This document shows positions 47,755 through 60,085 of a stretch of 64,000 nt of DNA, piece after piece. The notes under the pieces were generated by a model. That model did no database searches, was not told the DNA's origin, and saw only the letters and a program-made list of their open reading frames with translations. This DNA comes from Inia geoffrensis (lineage: Eukaryota > Chordata > Mammalia > Artiodactyla > Iniidae). The stretch covers positions 69,023,092 through 69,087,091 of the forward strand of contig CM070905.1 of NCBI GenBank assembly GCA_036417435.1, given 5' to 3'. Each line of letters opens with the position of its first letter. The stretch's first letter is position 1. The position numbers were made by a program, and so were the translations under genes.

Positions 47755-50700
47755 ATGGGAATAGGAACATACATATCGATAATTACCTTAAATGTAAATG
47801 GACTAAATGCTTCCACCAAAAGACACAGATTGGCTGAATGGATACAAAAACAAGACCCATATATATGCTGTCTACAAGAGACCCACTTCAGACCTAGAGA
47901 CACATACAGACTGAAAGTAAGGGGATGGAAAAAGATGTTCCATGCAAATGGAAATCAAAAGAAAGCTGGAGTAGCAATTCTCATATCAGACAAAATAGAC
48001 TTTAAAATAAAGACCATTACAAGAGACAAAGAAGGACACTACATAATGATTAAGGGATCGATCCAAGAAGAAGATATAACAATTGTAAATATTTATGCAC
48101 CTAACACAGGAGCACCTCAATACATAAGGCAAAAACTAACAGCCATAAAAGGGGAAATCGACAGTAATACATTCATAGTAGGGGACTTCAACACCCCACT
48201 TTCACCAATGGACAGATCATCCAAAATGAAAATAAATAAGGAAACACAAGCCTTAAATGATACATTAAACAAGATGGACTTAATTGATATCTATAGGACA
48301 CTCCATCCAAAAACAACAGAATACACATTTTTCTCAAGTGCTCATGGAACATTCTCCAGGATAGATCATATCTTGGGTCACAAATCAAGCCTTGGTAAAT
48401 TTAAGAAAATTGAAATTGTATCAAGTATCTTCTCCGACCACAACGCCATGAGACTAGATATCAATTACAGGAAAAGATCTGTAAAAAATACAAACACATG
48501 GAGGCTAAACAATACATTACTCAATAATGAAGTGATCACTGAAGAAATCAAAGAGGAAATTAAAAAATACCTAGAAACAAATGACAATGGAGACACAACG
48601 ACCCAAAACCTATGGGATGCTGCAAAAGCAGTTCTAAGAGGGAAGTTTATAGCAATACAAGCCCACCTTAAGAAGCAGGAAACATCTCGAATAAACAACC
48701 TAACCTTACACCTAAAGCAATTAGAGAAAGAAGAACAAAAAAACCCCAAACTGAGTAGAAGGAAAGAAATTATAAAAATCAGATCAGAAATAAACGAAAA
48801 AGAAATGAAGGAAACAATAGCAAAGATCAATAAAACTAAAAGTTGGTTTTTTGAGAAGATAAACAAAATAGATAAACCATTAGCCAGACTCATCAAGAAA
48901 AAAAGGGAGAAGACTCAAATCAATAGAATTAGAAATGAAAAAGGAGAAGTAACAACTGACACTGCAGAAATAAAAATGATCATGAGAGATTACTACAAGC
49001 AACTCTATGCCAATAAAATGGACAATCTGGAAGAAATGGACACATTCTTAGAAATGCACAAACTACCAAGACTGAATCAGGAAGAAATAGAAAATATGAA
49101 CAGACCAATCACAAACACTGAAATTGAAACTGTGATTAAAAATCTTCCAACAAACAAAAGCCCAGGACCAGATGGCTTCACAGCTGAATTCTATCAAGCA
49201 TTTAGAGAAGAGCTAACACCTATCCTTCTCAAACTCTTCCAAAATATAGCAGAGGGAGGAACACTCCCCAATTCCTTCTACGAGGCCACCATCACCTTGA
49301 TACCAAAACCAGACAAGGATGTCACAAAGAAAGAAAACTACAGGCCAATATCACTGATGAACATAGATGCAAAAATCCTCAACAAAATACTAGCAAACAG
49401 AATCCAACAGCACATCAAAAGGATCATACACCATGATCAAGTGGGGTTTATTCCAGGAATGCAAGGATTCTTCAATATACGCAAGTCTATCAATGTGATA
49501 CACCATATTAACAAATTGAAGGAGAAAAACCATATGATCATCTCAATAGATGCAGAGAAAGCTTTTGACAAAATTCAACACCCATTTATGATAAAAACCC
49601 TACAGAACGTAGGCAGAGAGGGACCTTTCCTCAACATAATAAAGGCCATATATGACAAACCCACAGCCAACATCATCCTCAATGGTGAAAAACTGAAAGC
49701 ATTTCCACTAAGATCAGGAACAAGACAAGGTTGCCCACTCTCAACACTCTTATTCAACATAGTTTTGGAAGTTTTAGCCACAGCAATCAGAGAAGAAAAG
49801 GAAATAAAAGGAATCCAAATCGGAAAAGAAGAAGTAAAGCTGTCACTGTTTGCAGATGACATGATACTATACATAGAGAATCCTAAAGATGCTACCAGAA
49901 AACTACTAGAGATAATCAATGAATTTGGTAAAGTAGCAGGATACAAAATTAATGCACAGAAATCTCTGGCATTCCTATATACTAGTGATGAAAAATCTGA
50001 AAGTGAAATCAAGAAAACACTCCCATTTACCATTGCAACAAAAAGAATAAAATACCTAGGAATATACCTACCTAGGGAGACAAAAGACCTGTATGCAGAA
50101 AATTATAAGACACTGATGAAAGAAATTAAAGACGATACAAATAGATGGAGGGATATACCATGTTCTTGGATTGGAAGAATCAACATAGTGAAAATGACTC
50201 TACTACCCAAAGCAATCTATAGATTCAATGCAATCCCTATCAAACTGCCACTGGCATTTTTCACAGAATTAGAAAAAAAATGTTCACAATTTGTATGGAA
50301 ACACAAAAGACCCCGAATAGCTAAAGCAATCTTGAGAGCGAAAAACGGAGCTGGAGGAATCAGGCTCCCTGACTTCAGACTATACTACAAAGCTACAGTA
50401 ATCAAGACAGTATGGTACTGGCACAAAAACAGAACGATAGATCAATGGAACAGAATAGAAAGCCCAGAGATAAACCCACGCACATATGGACACCTTATCT
50501 TTGATAATGGTGGCAGGAATATACAGTGGAGAAAGGACAGCCTCTTCAATAAGTGGTGCTGGGAAAACTGGACAGCTACATGTAAAAGTATGAGCTTAGA
50601 TCACTCCCTAACACCATACACAAAAATAAGCTCAAAATGGATTAAAGACCTAAATGTAAGGCCAGAAACTATCAAACTTTTAGAGGAAAACATAGGCAGA

Positions 50701-51573
50701 ACACTCTATGACATAAATCACAGCAAGATCCTTTTTGACCCACCTCCTAGAGCAATGGAAATAAAAACAAAAATAAACAAATGGGACCTAATGAAACTTC
50801 AAAGCTTTTGCACAGCAAAGGAAACCATAAACAAGACCAAAAGACAACCCTCAGAATGGGAGAAAATATTTGCAAATGAAGCAACTGACAAAGGATTAAT
50901 CTCCAAAATTTACAAGCAGCTTATGCAGCTCAATGACAAAAAAACAAACAACCCAATCCAAAAATGGGCAGAAGACCTAAATAGACATTTCTCCAAAGAA
51001 GATATGCAGACTGCCAACAAACACATGAAAGAATGCTCAACATCATTAATCATTAGAGAAATGCAAATCAAAACTACAATGAGATATCATCTCACACCAG
51101 TTAGAATGGCCATCATCAAAAAATCTAGAAACAATAAATGCTGGAGAGGGTGTGGACAAAAGGGAACCCTCTTGCACTGCTGGTGGGAATGTGAATTGGT
51201 TCAGCCACTATGGAGAACAGTATGGAGGTTCCTTAAAAAACTCAAAATAGAACTACCATATGACCCAGCAATCCCACTACTGGGCATATACCCTGAGAAA
51301 ACCAAAATTGAAAAAGAGGCGTGTACCAAAATGTTCATCGCAGCTCTATTTACAATAGCCCGGGGATGGAAACAACCTAAGTGCCCATCGTCAGATGAAT
51401 GGATAAAGAAGATGTGGCACATACACACAGTGGAATATTACTCAGCATTAAAAAGAAACGAAATTGAGCTATTTGTAATGAGGTGGATAGACCTCGAGTC
51501 TGTCATACAGAGTGAAGTAAGTCAGAAAGACAAAGACAAATACCGTATGCTAACACATATATATGGAATTTAA
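47755..51573 (+). CDS. L1 ORF2p, endonuclease and reverse transcriptase (intact)
   Basis: 1272 codons, about family length. It nicks the target DNA and copies L1 RNA in place. The N-terminal apurinic-type endonuclease has E42 (QETHF), D144 and N146 (GDFNTPL), D204 (SRIDHILG) and D228-H229 (SDHNAM). The reverse transcriptase has [24 protein letters not shown] and the catalytic FADD at 699-702. The C-terminal Cys-rich motif C1129-X3-C1133-X7-H1141-X4-C1146 is complete. The only odd residue seen is T664 in GCPLST, where most L1s have Pro (GCPLSP). No stop or shift is present. Large minus-strand ORFs across it are shadows. Confidence 0.98.
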   Translation: MGIGTYISIITLNVNGLNASTKRHRLAEWIQKQDPYICCLQETHFRPRDTYRLKVRGWKKMFHANGNQKKAGVAILISDKIDFKIKTITRDKEGHYIMIKGSIQEEDITIVNIYAPNTGAPQYIRQKLTAIKGEIDSNTFIVGDFNTPLSPMDRSSKMKINKETQALNDTLNKMDLIDIYRTLHPKTTEYTFFSSAHGTFSRIDHILGHKSSLGKFKKIEIVSSIFSDHNAMRLDINYRKRSVKNTNTWRLNNTLLNNEVITEEIKEEIKKYLETNDNGDTTTQNLWDAAKAVLRGKFIAIQAHLKKQETSRINNLTLHLKQLEKEEQKNPKLSRRKEIIKIRSEINEKEMKETIAKINKTKSWFFEKINKIDKPLARLIKKKREKTQINRIRNEKGEVTTDTAEIKMIMRDYYKQLYANKMDNLEEMDTFLEMHKLPRLNQEEIENMNRPITNTEIETVIKNLPTNKSPGPDGFTAEFYQAFREELTPILLKLFQNIAEGGTLPNSFYEATITLIPKPDKDVTKKENYRPISLMNIDAKILNKILANRIQQHIKRIIHHDQVGFIPGMQGFFNIRKSINVIHHINKLKEKNHMIISIDAEKAFDKIQHPFMIKTLQNVGREGPFLNIIKAIYDKPTANIILNGEKLKAFPLRSGTRQGCPLSTLLFNIVLEVLATAIREEKEIKGIQIGKEEVKLSLFADDMILYIENPKDATRKLLEIINEFGKVAGYKINAQKSLAFLYTSDEKSESEIKKTLPFTIATKRIKYLGIYLPRETKDLYAENYKTLMKEIKDDTNRWRDIPCSWIGRINIVKMTLLPKAIYRFNAIPIKLPLAFFTELEKKCSQFVWKHKRPRIAKAILRAKNGAGGIRLPDFRLYYKATVIKTVWYWHKNRTIDQWNRIESPEINPRTYGHLIFDNGGRNIQWRKDSLFNKWCWENWTATCKSMSLDHSLTPYTKISSKWIKDLNVRPETIKLLEENIGRTLYDINHSKILFDPPPRAMEIKTKINKWDLMKLQSFCTAKETINKTKRQPSEWEKIFANEATDKGLISKIYKQLMQLNDKKTNNPIQKWAEDLNRHFSKEDMQTANKHMKECSTSLIIREMQIKTTMRYHLTPVRMAIIKKSRNNKCWRGCGQKGTLLHCWWECELVQPLWRTVWRFLKKLKIELPYDPAIPLLGIYPEKTKIEKEACTKMFIAALFTIARGWKQPKCPSSDEWIKKMWHIHTVEYYSALKRNEIELFVMRWIDLESVIQSEVSQKDKDKYRMLTHIYGI

Positions 51574-51951
51574 GAAAAAAAAATGTTATGAAGAACCTAG
51601 GGGTAAGACAGGAATAAAGACACAGACCTACTGGAGAACGGACTTGAGGATATGGGGAGGGGGAGGGGTGAGCTATGAGAGGGCGAGGGAGGGGCATGGA
51701 CATATATATACTAACAAACGTAAGGTAGATAGCTAATGAGAAGCAGCCGCTTGGCACAGGGATATCTGCTCGGTGCTTTGTGACTGCCTGGAGGGGTGGG
51801 ATAGGGAGGGAAGGAAGGAGAGATACGCAAGAGGGAAGAAATATGTGAACGTCTGTATATATATAACTGATTCACTTTATTGTAAAGTAGAAACTGACAC
51901 ACCATTGTAGAGCAATTTTAACCCAATAAAGATGTTAAAAAAAAAAAAAAA
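51574..51951 (+). other. Young L1 3'UTR with G-rich tracts and first poly(A)
   Basis: The 3'UTR carries several runs of G that could form quadruplexes (51654-51669, 51681-51695, 51793-51810, the last as GGGG-GGG-GGG-GGG), the AGCACAGGG-like block and the final CAATAAAGATGTT before A15. The same G-rich block recurs in all L1 3' ends of this type in the window. Confidence 0.9.
51925..51930 (+). terminator. L1 polyadenylation signal AATAAA
   Basis: It lies 7 bases before the first A tract, as in the other L1 copies of this family (7.5, 27.4 and 55.1 kb). The transcript that gave this insertion read through it. Confidence 0.85.
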
Positions 51952-52062
51952 TTGCAAAACCGAGAAAAAAAAAAATAATAAAATAAAATAAAACAACATG
52001 TTTGCTAGAGGGTATTATGCCTAGTGAAATAAATCAGACAGATTTATTTATTTAAAAGACAC
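51952..52062 (+). other. 3'-transduced flanking sequence of the young L1
   Basis: 111 bp between the L1's own A tract and a second A28 tail, absent from other L1 copies here. It begins TTGCAAAACCGAG, continues through A-rich AATAAAATAAAAT runs, then TTTGCTAGAGGGTATTATGC and GAAATAAATCAGACAG. It holds its own AATAAA at 52028-52033, about 30 bases before the second tail. The part TATTATGCCTAGTGAAATAA resembles the end of another old L1 3' region, so the source locus probably sat beside older L1 DNA. Confidence 0.88.
52028..52033 (+). terminator. Downstream polyadenylation signal used by the transduced transcript
   Basis: AATAAA placed 29 bases before the terminal A28, the expected distance for cleavage. 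This supports read-through transcription at the parent locus. Confidence 0.8.
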
Positions 52063-52083
52063 AAAAAAAAAAAAAAAAAAAAA

Positions 52084-52100
52084 AAAAAAACTGATAAACC
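52084..52100 (+). repeat. Right target-site duplication of the young L1
   Basis: This is the second copy of AAAAAAACTGATAAACC, merging with the A28 tail. Old L1 ORF2 resumes at 52101. Confidence 0.95.
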
Positions 52101-54780
52101 AGCTAGACTCATCAAGAAAAAAAGGGAGAAGACTCAAAACAACAGAATTAGAAATGAAAAAGAAGTAACAACTGACACTGCAGAAATACAAAGGATCATG
52201 AGAGATTATTACAAGCAACTATATGTCAGTAAAATGGACAACCTGGAAGAAACGGACAAATTGTTAGAAAAGCACAACCTTCCGAGACTGAACCAGGAAG
52301 AAACAGAAAATATAAACAGACCAATCACAAGCACTGAAATTGAGACTGTGATTAAAAATCTTCCAACAAACAAACGCCTAGGACCAGGTGGCTTCACAGG
52401 CAAATTCTATCAAACATTTAGAGAAGAGCTAGCACCTATCCTTCTCAAACTCTTCCAAAATATAGCAGAGGGAGTAAAATGCCCAAACTCATTCTACGAG
52501 GCCACCATCACCCTGATACCAAAACCAGACAAACATGTTACAAAAAAAGAAAACTACAGGCCAATATCACTGATGAACATCGATGCAGAAATCCTCAACA
52601 AAATACTAGAAAACAGAATCCAACAGAACATTTGAAGGATCATATACCATGATCTTGTGGGGTTTATCACATGAATGCAAGGGTTCTTCAATATACGCAA
52701 ATCAATCAATGTGATACACCATATTAACAAACTGAAGGATAAAAACCATGATAATCTCAGTAGATGCAGAAAAAGCTTTCGACAAAATTCAACACCAATT
52801 TATAATAAAAACTCTCCAAAAAGCAGACACAGAAGGAGCCTACCTCAACATAATAAAGGCCATATATCACAAACCACAGCCAACATCGTTCTCAATGGTG
52901 AAAACCTGAAACCATTTCCTCTAAGATCAGGAACAAGACAAGGTTGCCCACTATCACCACTATTATTCAACATAGTTGGGGAAGTTTTAGCCACAGCAAT
53001 CAGAGAAGAAACAGAAAAGGAATCCAAATCGAAAAAGAAGAAGTAAAACTGTCACTGTTTCCAGATGACATGATACTATATACATAGAGAATCCTAAAGA
53101 TGCTACCAGAAAACTACTAGAGCTAATCAATGAATTTGGTAAAGTAGCAGGATACAAAAATAATGCACAGATATCTCTTGCATTCCTATACACTAATGAT
53201 GAACAATCTGAAAGAGACATTAAGGAAACACTCCCATTTACCAATGCAAAAAAAAAGAATAAAATACCTAGGAATAAACCTACCTAAGGAGACAAAAGAC
53301 CTGTAGGCAGAAAACGATAAGACACTGATAAAAGATATTACAGATGATACAAACAGAAGGGGAGATATACCATGATCTTGGACTGGAAGAATCAACATTG
53401 TGAAAATGACTATACTACCCAAAGCAATCTACAGATTCAGTGCAATCCCTATCAAACTACCAATGGCATTTTTCACAGAACTAGAACAAAAAGTTTCACA
53501 GTTTGTATGGAAACACAGAAGACCCCAAATAACCAAAGCAATTGTGAGAAAGAAAAACGGAGCTGGAAGAATCAGTCTCCTGGACTTCACACTATACTAC
53601 AAAGCTACAGTAATCAAGACAGTATGGTACTGGCACAAAAACAGAAATATAGGTCTATGGAAAAGGATAGAAAGCCCAGAGATAAACCCACACACATGTG
53701 GTCACTTTATTTCTGATAAAGGAGGCAAAAATATACAATGGAGAAAAGACAGCCTCTTCAATAAGTGGTGCTGGGAAAACTGGACAGCTACATGTAAAAG
53801 AATGAAATTAGAACACTCCCTAACACTGTACACAAAAAGAAACTCAAATTGGACTACGAACCTAAATGTAAGACCAGGCACTATAAAACTCTTAGAGGAA
53901 AAATTAGGCAGAACACTCTAGGACATAAATCACAGTAAGAACCTTTTAGACCCACCTCCTAGAGAAATGGAAATAAAAACAAAAATAAACAAATGGGACC
54001 TAATGAAACTTAAAAGCTTTTGCACAGTCAAGGAAACCATAAACAAGACGAAAAGACAGCCCTCAGAATGGGAGAAAATATTTGTAACAAAGCAACAGAC
54101 AAAGGGTTAATATCCAAAATATACAAGCAGCTCATGCAGCTGAATATCAAAAAAACAAACAACCCAATCCATAAATGGGCAGAAGATATAAATAGACATT
54201 TCTCAAAAGAAGATATACAGATTGCCAACAAACACGTGAAAGGATGCTCAACATCACTAATCATTACAGAATGCAAATCAAAACTACAGTGAGATATCAC
54301 CTCACACTGGTCAGAATGGCCATCATCAAAAGATCTACAAACAATAAATGCTGGAGAGGGTGTCGAGAAGAGGGAATCCTCTTGCACTGTTGGAGGGAAT
54401 GTAAATCGATACAGCCACTATGGAGAACAATATGGAGGTTCTTTAAAAAACTAAAAATAGAACTACCATATGACCCAGCAATCCCACTACTGGGCATATA
54501 CCCTGAGAAAACCATAATTTAAAAAGAGACATGTTCCACAATGTTCATTGAAGCACTATTTACAATAGCCAGGACAAGGAAGCAACCTAAGTGTCCATCA
54601 ACAGATGAATGGAAAAAGATGTGGCACATATATACAATGGAATATTACTCAGCCATAAAGAGAAATGAAATGGAACTATTTGTAGTGAGGTAGATGGACC
54701 TAGAGTCTATCATACAGAGTAAAGTAAGTCAGAAAGAGAAAAACAAATACTATATGCCAACACATATATATGGAATCTAA
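52101..54780 (+). pseudogene. L1 ORF2 pseudogene, reverse transcriptase and C-terminus, old copy
   Basis: In-frame pieces still show [48 protein letters not shown] and the Cys-rich [15 protein letters not shown]. The catalytic FADD reads FPDD here (TTTCCAGATGAC at 53058-53069), and stops and shifts occur at about 52635, 53046, 53921 and 54292. It retains the ancestral Pro in GCPLSP, unlike the young copy. Confidence 0.92.
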
Positions 54781-55150
54781 CAAAAAACAATGGTTCTGAT
54801 GAACCTAGCAGCAGGACAGGAATAAAGACGCAGACGTAGAGAATGGGCTTGAGGACATGGCGAGGGGGAAGGGTAAGCTGGGACGAAATTGGAGAGTAGC
54901 ACTGATATATATACACTACCAAATGTAAAACAGATAGCCAGTGGGAAGCAGCTGCATAGCACAGGGAGATCAGCTCGGTGATTTGTGACCACCTAGAGGG
55001 GTGGGATAGGGAGGGTGGGAGGGAGGCTCAAGAGGGAGGGGATATGGGGATATATGTATACATATAGCTGACTCACTTTGTTATACAGCAGAAACTAACA
55101 TAACAGGTAAAGCAATTATACGCCAATAAAGATGTTAAAAAAAAAAAAAA
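52101..55150 (+). mobile_element. Old L1, right part (rest of ORF2, 3'UTR, tail)
   Basis: It continues exactly from the left part at 43283. ORF2 remnants run to about 54780, then a 3'UTR with the G-rich block at 54996-55026, CAATAAAGATGTT and an A tail ending at 55150. Many small indels split the frame into fragments of 60-175 codons. Confidence 0.93.
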
Positions 55151-55181
55151 GAAAAATGAAGGGTGATAATTTTTTAAAAAA

Positions 55182-55830
55182 GGGCTTCCCTTGTGGCACA
55201 GTGGTTAAGAATCTGCCTGCCAGTGCATGGGACATGCTTTTTGTTTGTTTGTTTTTTGTTTTTTAACATCTTTATTGGAGTGTAATTGCTTTACAATGGT
55301 GTGTTAGTTTCTGCTTTACAACAAAGTGAATTAGTTATACATACATATATGTTCCCATATCTCTTCCCTCTTGCGTCTCCCTCCCTCCCACCCTCCCTAT
55401 CCCACCCCTCTAGGTGGTCACAAACCACCTAGCTGATCTCCCTGTGCTATGAGGCTACTTCCCACTAGCTATCTATTTTATGTTTGGTAGTGTATATATG
55501 TCCATGCCACTCTCTCACTTTGGGGGACACGGGTTTGATCCCTGGCCAAGGAAGATCCCACATGCAGTGGAGCAACTAAGCCCGTGCGCCACAACTATTG
55601 AGCCTGCACTCTTGCGTCCGTGAGCCACAACTACTGAGCCCATTTGCCACAACTACTGAAGCCCCCGTGCCTAGAGCCCACGATCCATAACACGAGAAGC
55701 CACGACAGTGAGAAGCCCGCACACCGCAATGAAGATTAGCTCCTGCTTCCTGCCAACTAGAGAAAGCCCGTGAACAGCAATGAAGACCCAACACAGCCAA
55801 AAATGAAAACAAATTAATTAATTAATTAAA
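55182..55830 (+). mobile_element. Long-form CHR SINE split by an antisense L1 fragment
   Basis: The head GGGCTTCCCTTGTGGCACAG runs to ATGGGACA at about 55234. After the L1 insertion the SINE resumes at about 55522 with GGGGGACACGGGTTTGATCCC, the CACAACTACTGAGCCC repeats, the ACGAGAAGCCACGACAGTG region and a TTAATTAATTAA-type tail. The SINE itself begins 31 bases after the old L1 tail. Confidence 0.9.
55237..55520 (-). mobile_element. 5'-truncated L1 3' end inserted in a SINE, antisense to window
   Basis: A T-rich start, then TTAACATCTTTATTGGAGTG and the complement of the G-rich block (CCCTCCCACCCTCCCTATCCC at 55384-55404), ending near CTCTCTCACTTT. A short degenerate target duplication (GGGACA, GGGGACA) lies either side. 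It is in the AGMO sense orientation. Confidence 0.9.
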
Positions 55831-55849
55831 GAAAAGAACCCTGAAAAAT

Positions 55850-57450
55850 AAAACAAAAACAACACAAGACAGGCCTTGTCCTAATATTAAAGACCAGCAA
55901 AGATAAGGTATATGCCCTAGGACTAAAGACAGTACTAAAAGATGGATGTCCTGTCAAAGTGTACATCAAAGCCTCCAAAAACACAAGACAGTTAGCTAAT
56001 TATTTTGCTGCCTCCTACAATAAAAAAGAAATGGTCAGAGAAACATAAAAGAATCTAGAGTCTCTACAACAAGTTTTCCATAAAGATTGGCTAGAAATAA
56101 TTTACTAAATATACAAAGACAAAAAAAGTGATCCATACTGAGGAAAAAAAAAGCCAATTGAAGTGCAAATGACTTGCACATGACTCAGATGTTGGAATTA
56201 GCAAACCAGAATTTAAGCATAATTATTATAATTAAGACTTAAAGGAAAAGATAGTCATAATAGGTGACAATTTCAGCAGAGAAATAAAAATTCTAAAACT
56301 TAAGGCATAATATCTGATGTGAGAAATCCACCTAGTGGGCTTAAAAGCAGATTGGTAAGAGCAAGTAAAAGGGTAAACAAACGTGAAGACAAATTAATTG
56401 AAATTATCCAATCTAAATAAGAAAAAAAAAGTGAAATTTTAAAAATTATGGAGTATTATTGATCTGTGAGTCAACATCAAGTAATCTAATAAACATGTAT
56501 TTAGAGTCCCAAGAGAGGAAAGAGAGAAAGGTATAGATATAATCTTTAAGGAAACAATGGCCAGAATTTTTTTCCAAAATTTGATTTAAAACACACTGTC
56601 TGTGAACTCTAACCAATAAAGCAAGAAAAGTAAATAAATAACATAAATACAGAAAAGAAAGAAATAAAAGGCCATAAAATCATACATCGGAGACATCCTA
56701 GAGAATTTTAGTTTACACCTTGTACAAACAATTCTTCCTATAAAGATATAGTAATCTATAAAGTGAGGGATTTGTATAAGAGGAGACAAATAAATCAATG
56801 AAAGAGAAGACTAAAATTAGATTCAACCACATATATGGTCAATTTCTTTTCAACAAAGAACCCAAATAATTCAATGGATAAAAGAAAAGCTCCACAACAA
56901 ATAGTCCTGGAGTAAGAGGATGTGTGCAAAGAGATAATGAATTTTGACCCCTACCAAATGCCATTCACAAAAATTTGTTCCAATATTACAGACCCAAAGA
57001 GAAAATTAAAGTTCAAAAACTTCCAAAAGAAATCCTAAGATAATTTATTTGAAAGTTTGTGATAGTCAAATATTTCTTAGAGAAAATACAACGAAAGTAA
57101 CCATAACATTTTTAAACGATAAATTAATCTTCAAAATTTAATATTTCTTTTCATGAAAAGTCATCAGGGAGAAAATAAAAAGACATACGACAAGCTGAGG
57201 AAACATATTTAAAATACATATATTTGACATTGATTTATATCTAGAATCTATAAAGAATTTCAACAAATCAATTAGGCAAACAACTTAATAAAAAGGGTTT
57301 GAACAGACAATTAGTTAAAGCAAATGTATCAGTGTCCAATAAATACATGTAATGCTGTTCAACATCGTTAGTTATTAAGGAAGTATTACCACCAAAAGAT
57401 AGCTCTTAACCCACATTAGACTGGGTAAAATTAATGTTAACATTTCATTG
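55850..57450 (+). mobile_element. Ancient L1M/HAL1-like element, sense
   Basis: A decayed LINE. The first part (to about 56560) resembles ORF1-type sequence (CAAGAGAGGAAAGAGAGAAA). The part from about 56800 resembles the L1 ORF2 C-terminal region, with ACATATATGGTCAATTTC, TTCAACAAAGAACCCA, TTGAACAGACAATTAG and CTGTTCAACATCGTTAG in order. A direct join of ORF1-like to ORF2-end-like sequence would fit a HAL1 element, but could also be deletion. Family is uncertain. Confidence 0.5.
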
Positions 57451-59919
57451 TAATCCTATCTGCCAGCCATCCCAAATATCCCTCCCCTGGGAAAACAGTT
57501 GGCTACCCACGTGTATTTCTAGAGTCATTTTAGGCATATGTGAACATATAAAACATAGAGTTGTTTTCTTTTTTAACATATAAATATTAGCATACACTAT
57601 ACCCTGTTATGTAACTTGATTTATTTGGAGATCCGTCCATATTAGTACATAAACAGATCACTCATGTTTGTAACTGAAAATAATGTTCCATGGAGAAGCT
57701 TCAGTTTAACACTATAAAAATCATCGAATCATATGGTTCAAATCTTCAGTACCAAGTAATTACTTTTATATTTCTCTGCTCAAGCATCATCTGATATGTA
57801 TATGAGCAATATGATAGCAAATTTAAGTTAAACCAAAGGTAACAGATAAAGTTACTACCGTTACTGTATTACCTAAATCAGCTGACACCCAAATATCATC
57901 TAATATCTTAAAAAATAGTTCCATTATTCCATAGCTACTAAGTTTAAAACATGTATTAAATAAGTATTTTTCTAATTACATTTAGCAAACTCACAAGAAA
58001 AATGTATAATTGACTATGGACTGCAGACACTTTAGATGAATGAACAATAAACAAAAACACTGTCATAAAAATTAAGCAACAGTGTACAGTTTTAAGCAGA
58101 ATGTTTTGTAGCTTTCAAAAAAAGGAAGAGATAGATGCTACTGTTTCTTCATTGAAGTAACTCAAAACTAAGCAGAAAATTTCGTTATAAACTCTTTAGT
58201 TTGTTATATGACCTACTTTATCTCTCATTTACAATCTTTCAAAACCATGTTGTTGTTTTTTTTCTTCCTCTTATCCTCATCTGATTGAAGTGAATCAACT
58301 TTTCTTCACTTTTAGAAAATCGTACTTCCTTTAGGCCAGATTCCCCTCAGTGAAAAGTGATTTTATGGATGTCAGCAGAAGTGAAATAACTGTAAGAAAT
58401 CAAACCTCCATCCAGGTATGTACAGGGCTCTTTGGTCAACACTGCCACATCTATGGCTCATATATTGTTTCTGTGAATGGAGACCCAAGTATGACGCCTG
58501 AAATTAAACAGTGCCAAAGTGGCCTAAAGGGGCTAACATATTTTAGAGTCACAAACTGGGTATTGTTCTAGGCTAAAGGCCACTGTTTTCAGTTTTTGTT
58601 ATTTCTTAATCTAATATGTATTAATCTCTAAAAAGTAGGGCCAAAGCATGATATTTTTTTTCTTTTAAAAAGGTTGTCTTCTCCTCACTCCAGTTCTTTA
58701 TATCACTTGCTCCTCTCTCCAGAAGCAGCCACTGCTACAAATCTCTTGGCTCTACTTCCTGAGTGGTTCTGTTATTAGTAAACAAATGGTAGTATGCTGT
58801 CTATAATAATTAATGCAATTAAGTACACAGCTGTAAAAAATTTAGAAATGTACTCACAGCTAATGTATAATTTAAAATTCCAAGAATCAAACCTTAATTT
58901 CAGAAGGTATGCTCTTACTTCTGTGCCGCTGAACTGTAGTAACTATACGTGTACAGTACTTGTAAAAGTCTAAAGTACAACACAAGTGAGAGGCTCTAAT
59001 GCATTGCTTTCAAGTTAGAATGAAGCCACATGGAGCTTCTGAGCTTAAAAGAAATGTGTGACCACTGGCTTTCCTCTACTCCCCATTTACTTCTTAGGAT
59101 AGAGCTCAAGCCCTGGCTCATGGACTTCTCGGAGGAGGGCCACAGGAAAAGGCGAAAGTTACTTAGGCACCATTATTCTGTATCCAGACTAATACCAGAC
59201 CCAACACATGGCATGACCTGGAGCAGAGCTGCTATAAAAATGTATTTCTCCTTTAACCCCTCCATGTAAATCATCAGAAAGCTTCCCTCCACTGATTTAA
59301 ACAAATTTGTCTTTGACCTCTAGAGTCAGAATTGGCCTCAACAACTCTTTCAGATGGTTGTAGTACTGACTGTTTGATGTATGTTAGCTACCATAAAATG
59401 CAATACTATTTCATGACAGATCTTCAAATAATGCCACATACGTCCAAAGTCATGGTAACAGTCTCTTTATTCCAAGTAAATCAGTAGCATGAAATACTGC
59501 AGATTAATGAAATAATGCACTTTGTTGTATCAAGCTTTGGCATCTAATGCAGCTGTGATTTGTGGTAGTGTTCAACCAGTTGCAACACCTGTCAGCATGC
59601 TTCCTCTAGAACTTCAAAAGGCTTCCAATAAATACCAAATGCTTGAAAGGGTTCTAATGTGCATAAGTAAGAATTTTTCAGGGTCTGTGATTTTTGGTAT
59701 TTAACAACCAGATCAATATGATAGTTCATAAAACAATCAGTTGCTTAATGATCTATCTGCAAACATTCAAGTCTGACAATTTGAAATACCACAGAAGACC
59801 CAAGAAATTATATTTGTTCACTTTTCTAGAAAGATTTCCAATCAAAAAATATTTAGATAATTTCTTTAAGCATTAAATGTTTTTCAAGGAGTTTTCAAGC
59901 AGTTTCCACCGATTGATAT

Positions 59920-60085
59920 ATATATGTATATATAAATAAAAATGTATAAACATTACATATCTTATATAATTAAATATTGTTCATTATATAACAAGAAATT
60001 ATATTATACATATAAATTATAACTAGTATATATTAAATATATAAACAAAATATTCACAAATATATACATATATATAAATTTATAT
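59920..60085. repeat. AT-rich, TATA-type low-complexity tract
   Basis: Almost pure A/T with many TATATA words on both strands, 310 bases from the AGMO exon at 60401, on its downstream intron side. Local hairpins are likely. No gene signal is visible. Confidence 0.8.

Larger units (their letters stand above)
43284..52087 (+). mobile_element. Full-length young L1 retrotransposon with intact ORFs and 3' transduction
   Basis: A complete L1 of about 8.8 kb: 5'UTR 43284-46790, ORF1 46791-47696, a 58-bp spacer, ORF2 47755-51573, 3'UTR with AATAAA at 51925-51930 and A15 at 51937-51951. A 111-bp foreign segment (51952-52062) and a second A28 tail (52063-52090) follow. It inserted into the ORF2 of an older L1 and duplicated 13-17 bp. 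It is antisense to AGMO. Intact frames, a pure terminal A tail and an unmutated target duplication all point to recent insertion. Whether it is active or polymorphic cannot be told from one sequence. Confidence 0.97.

Noticed and set aside
58350..58571. 73-codon + strand ORF
   Set aside because: No family resemblance; ordinary intron sequence.
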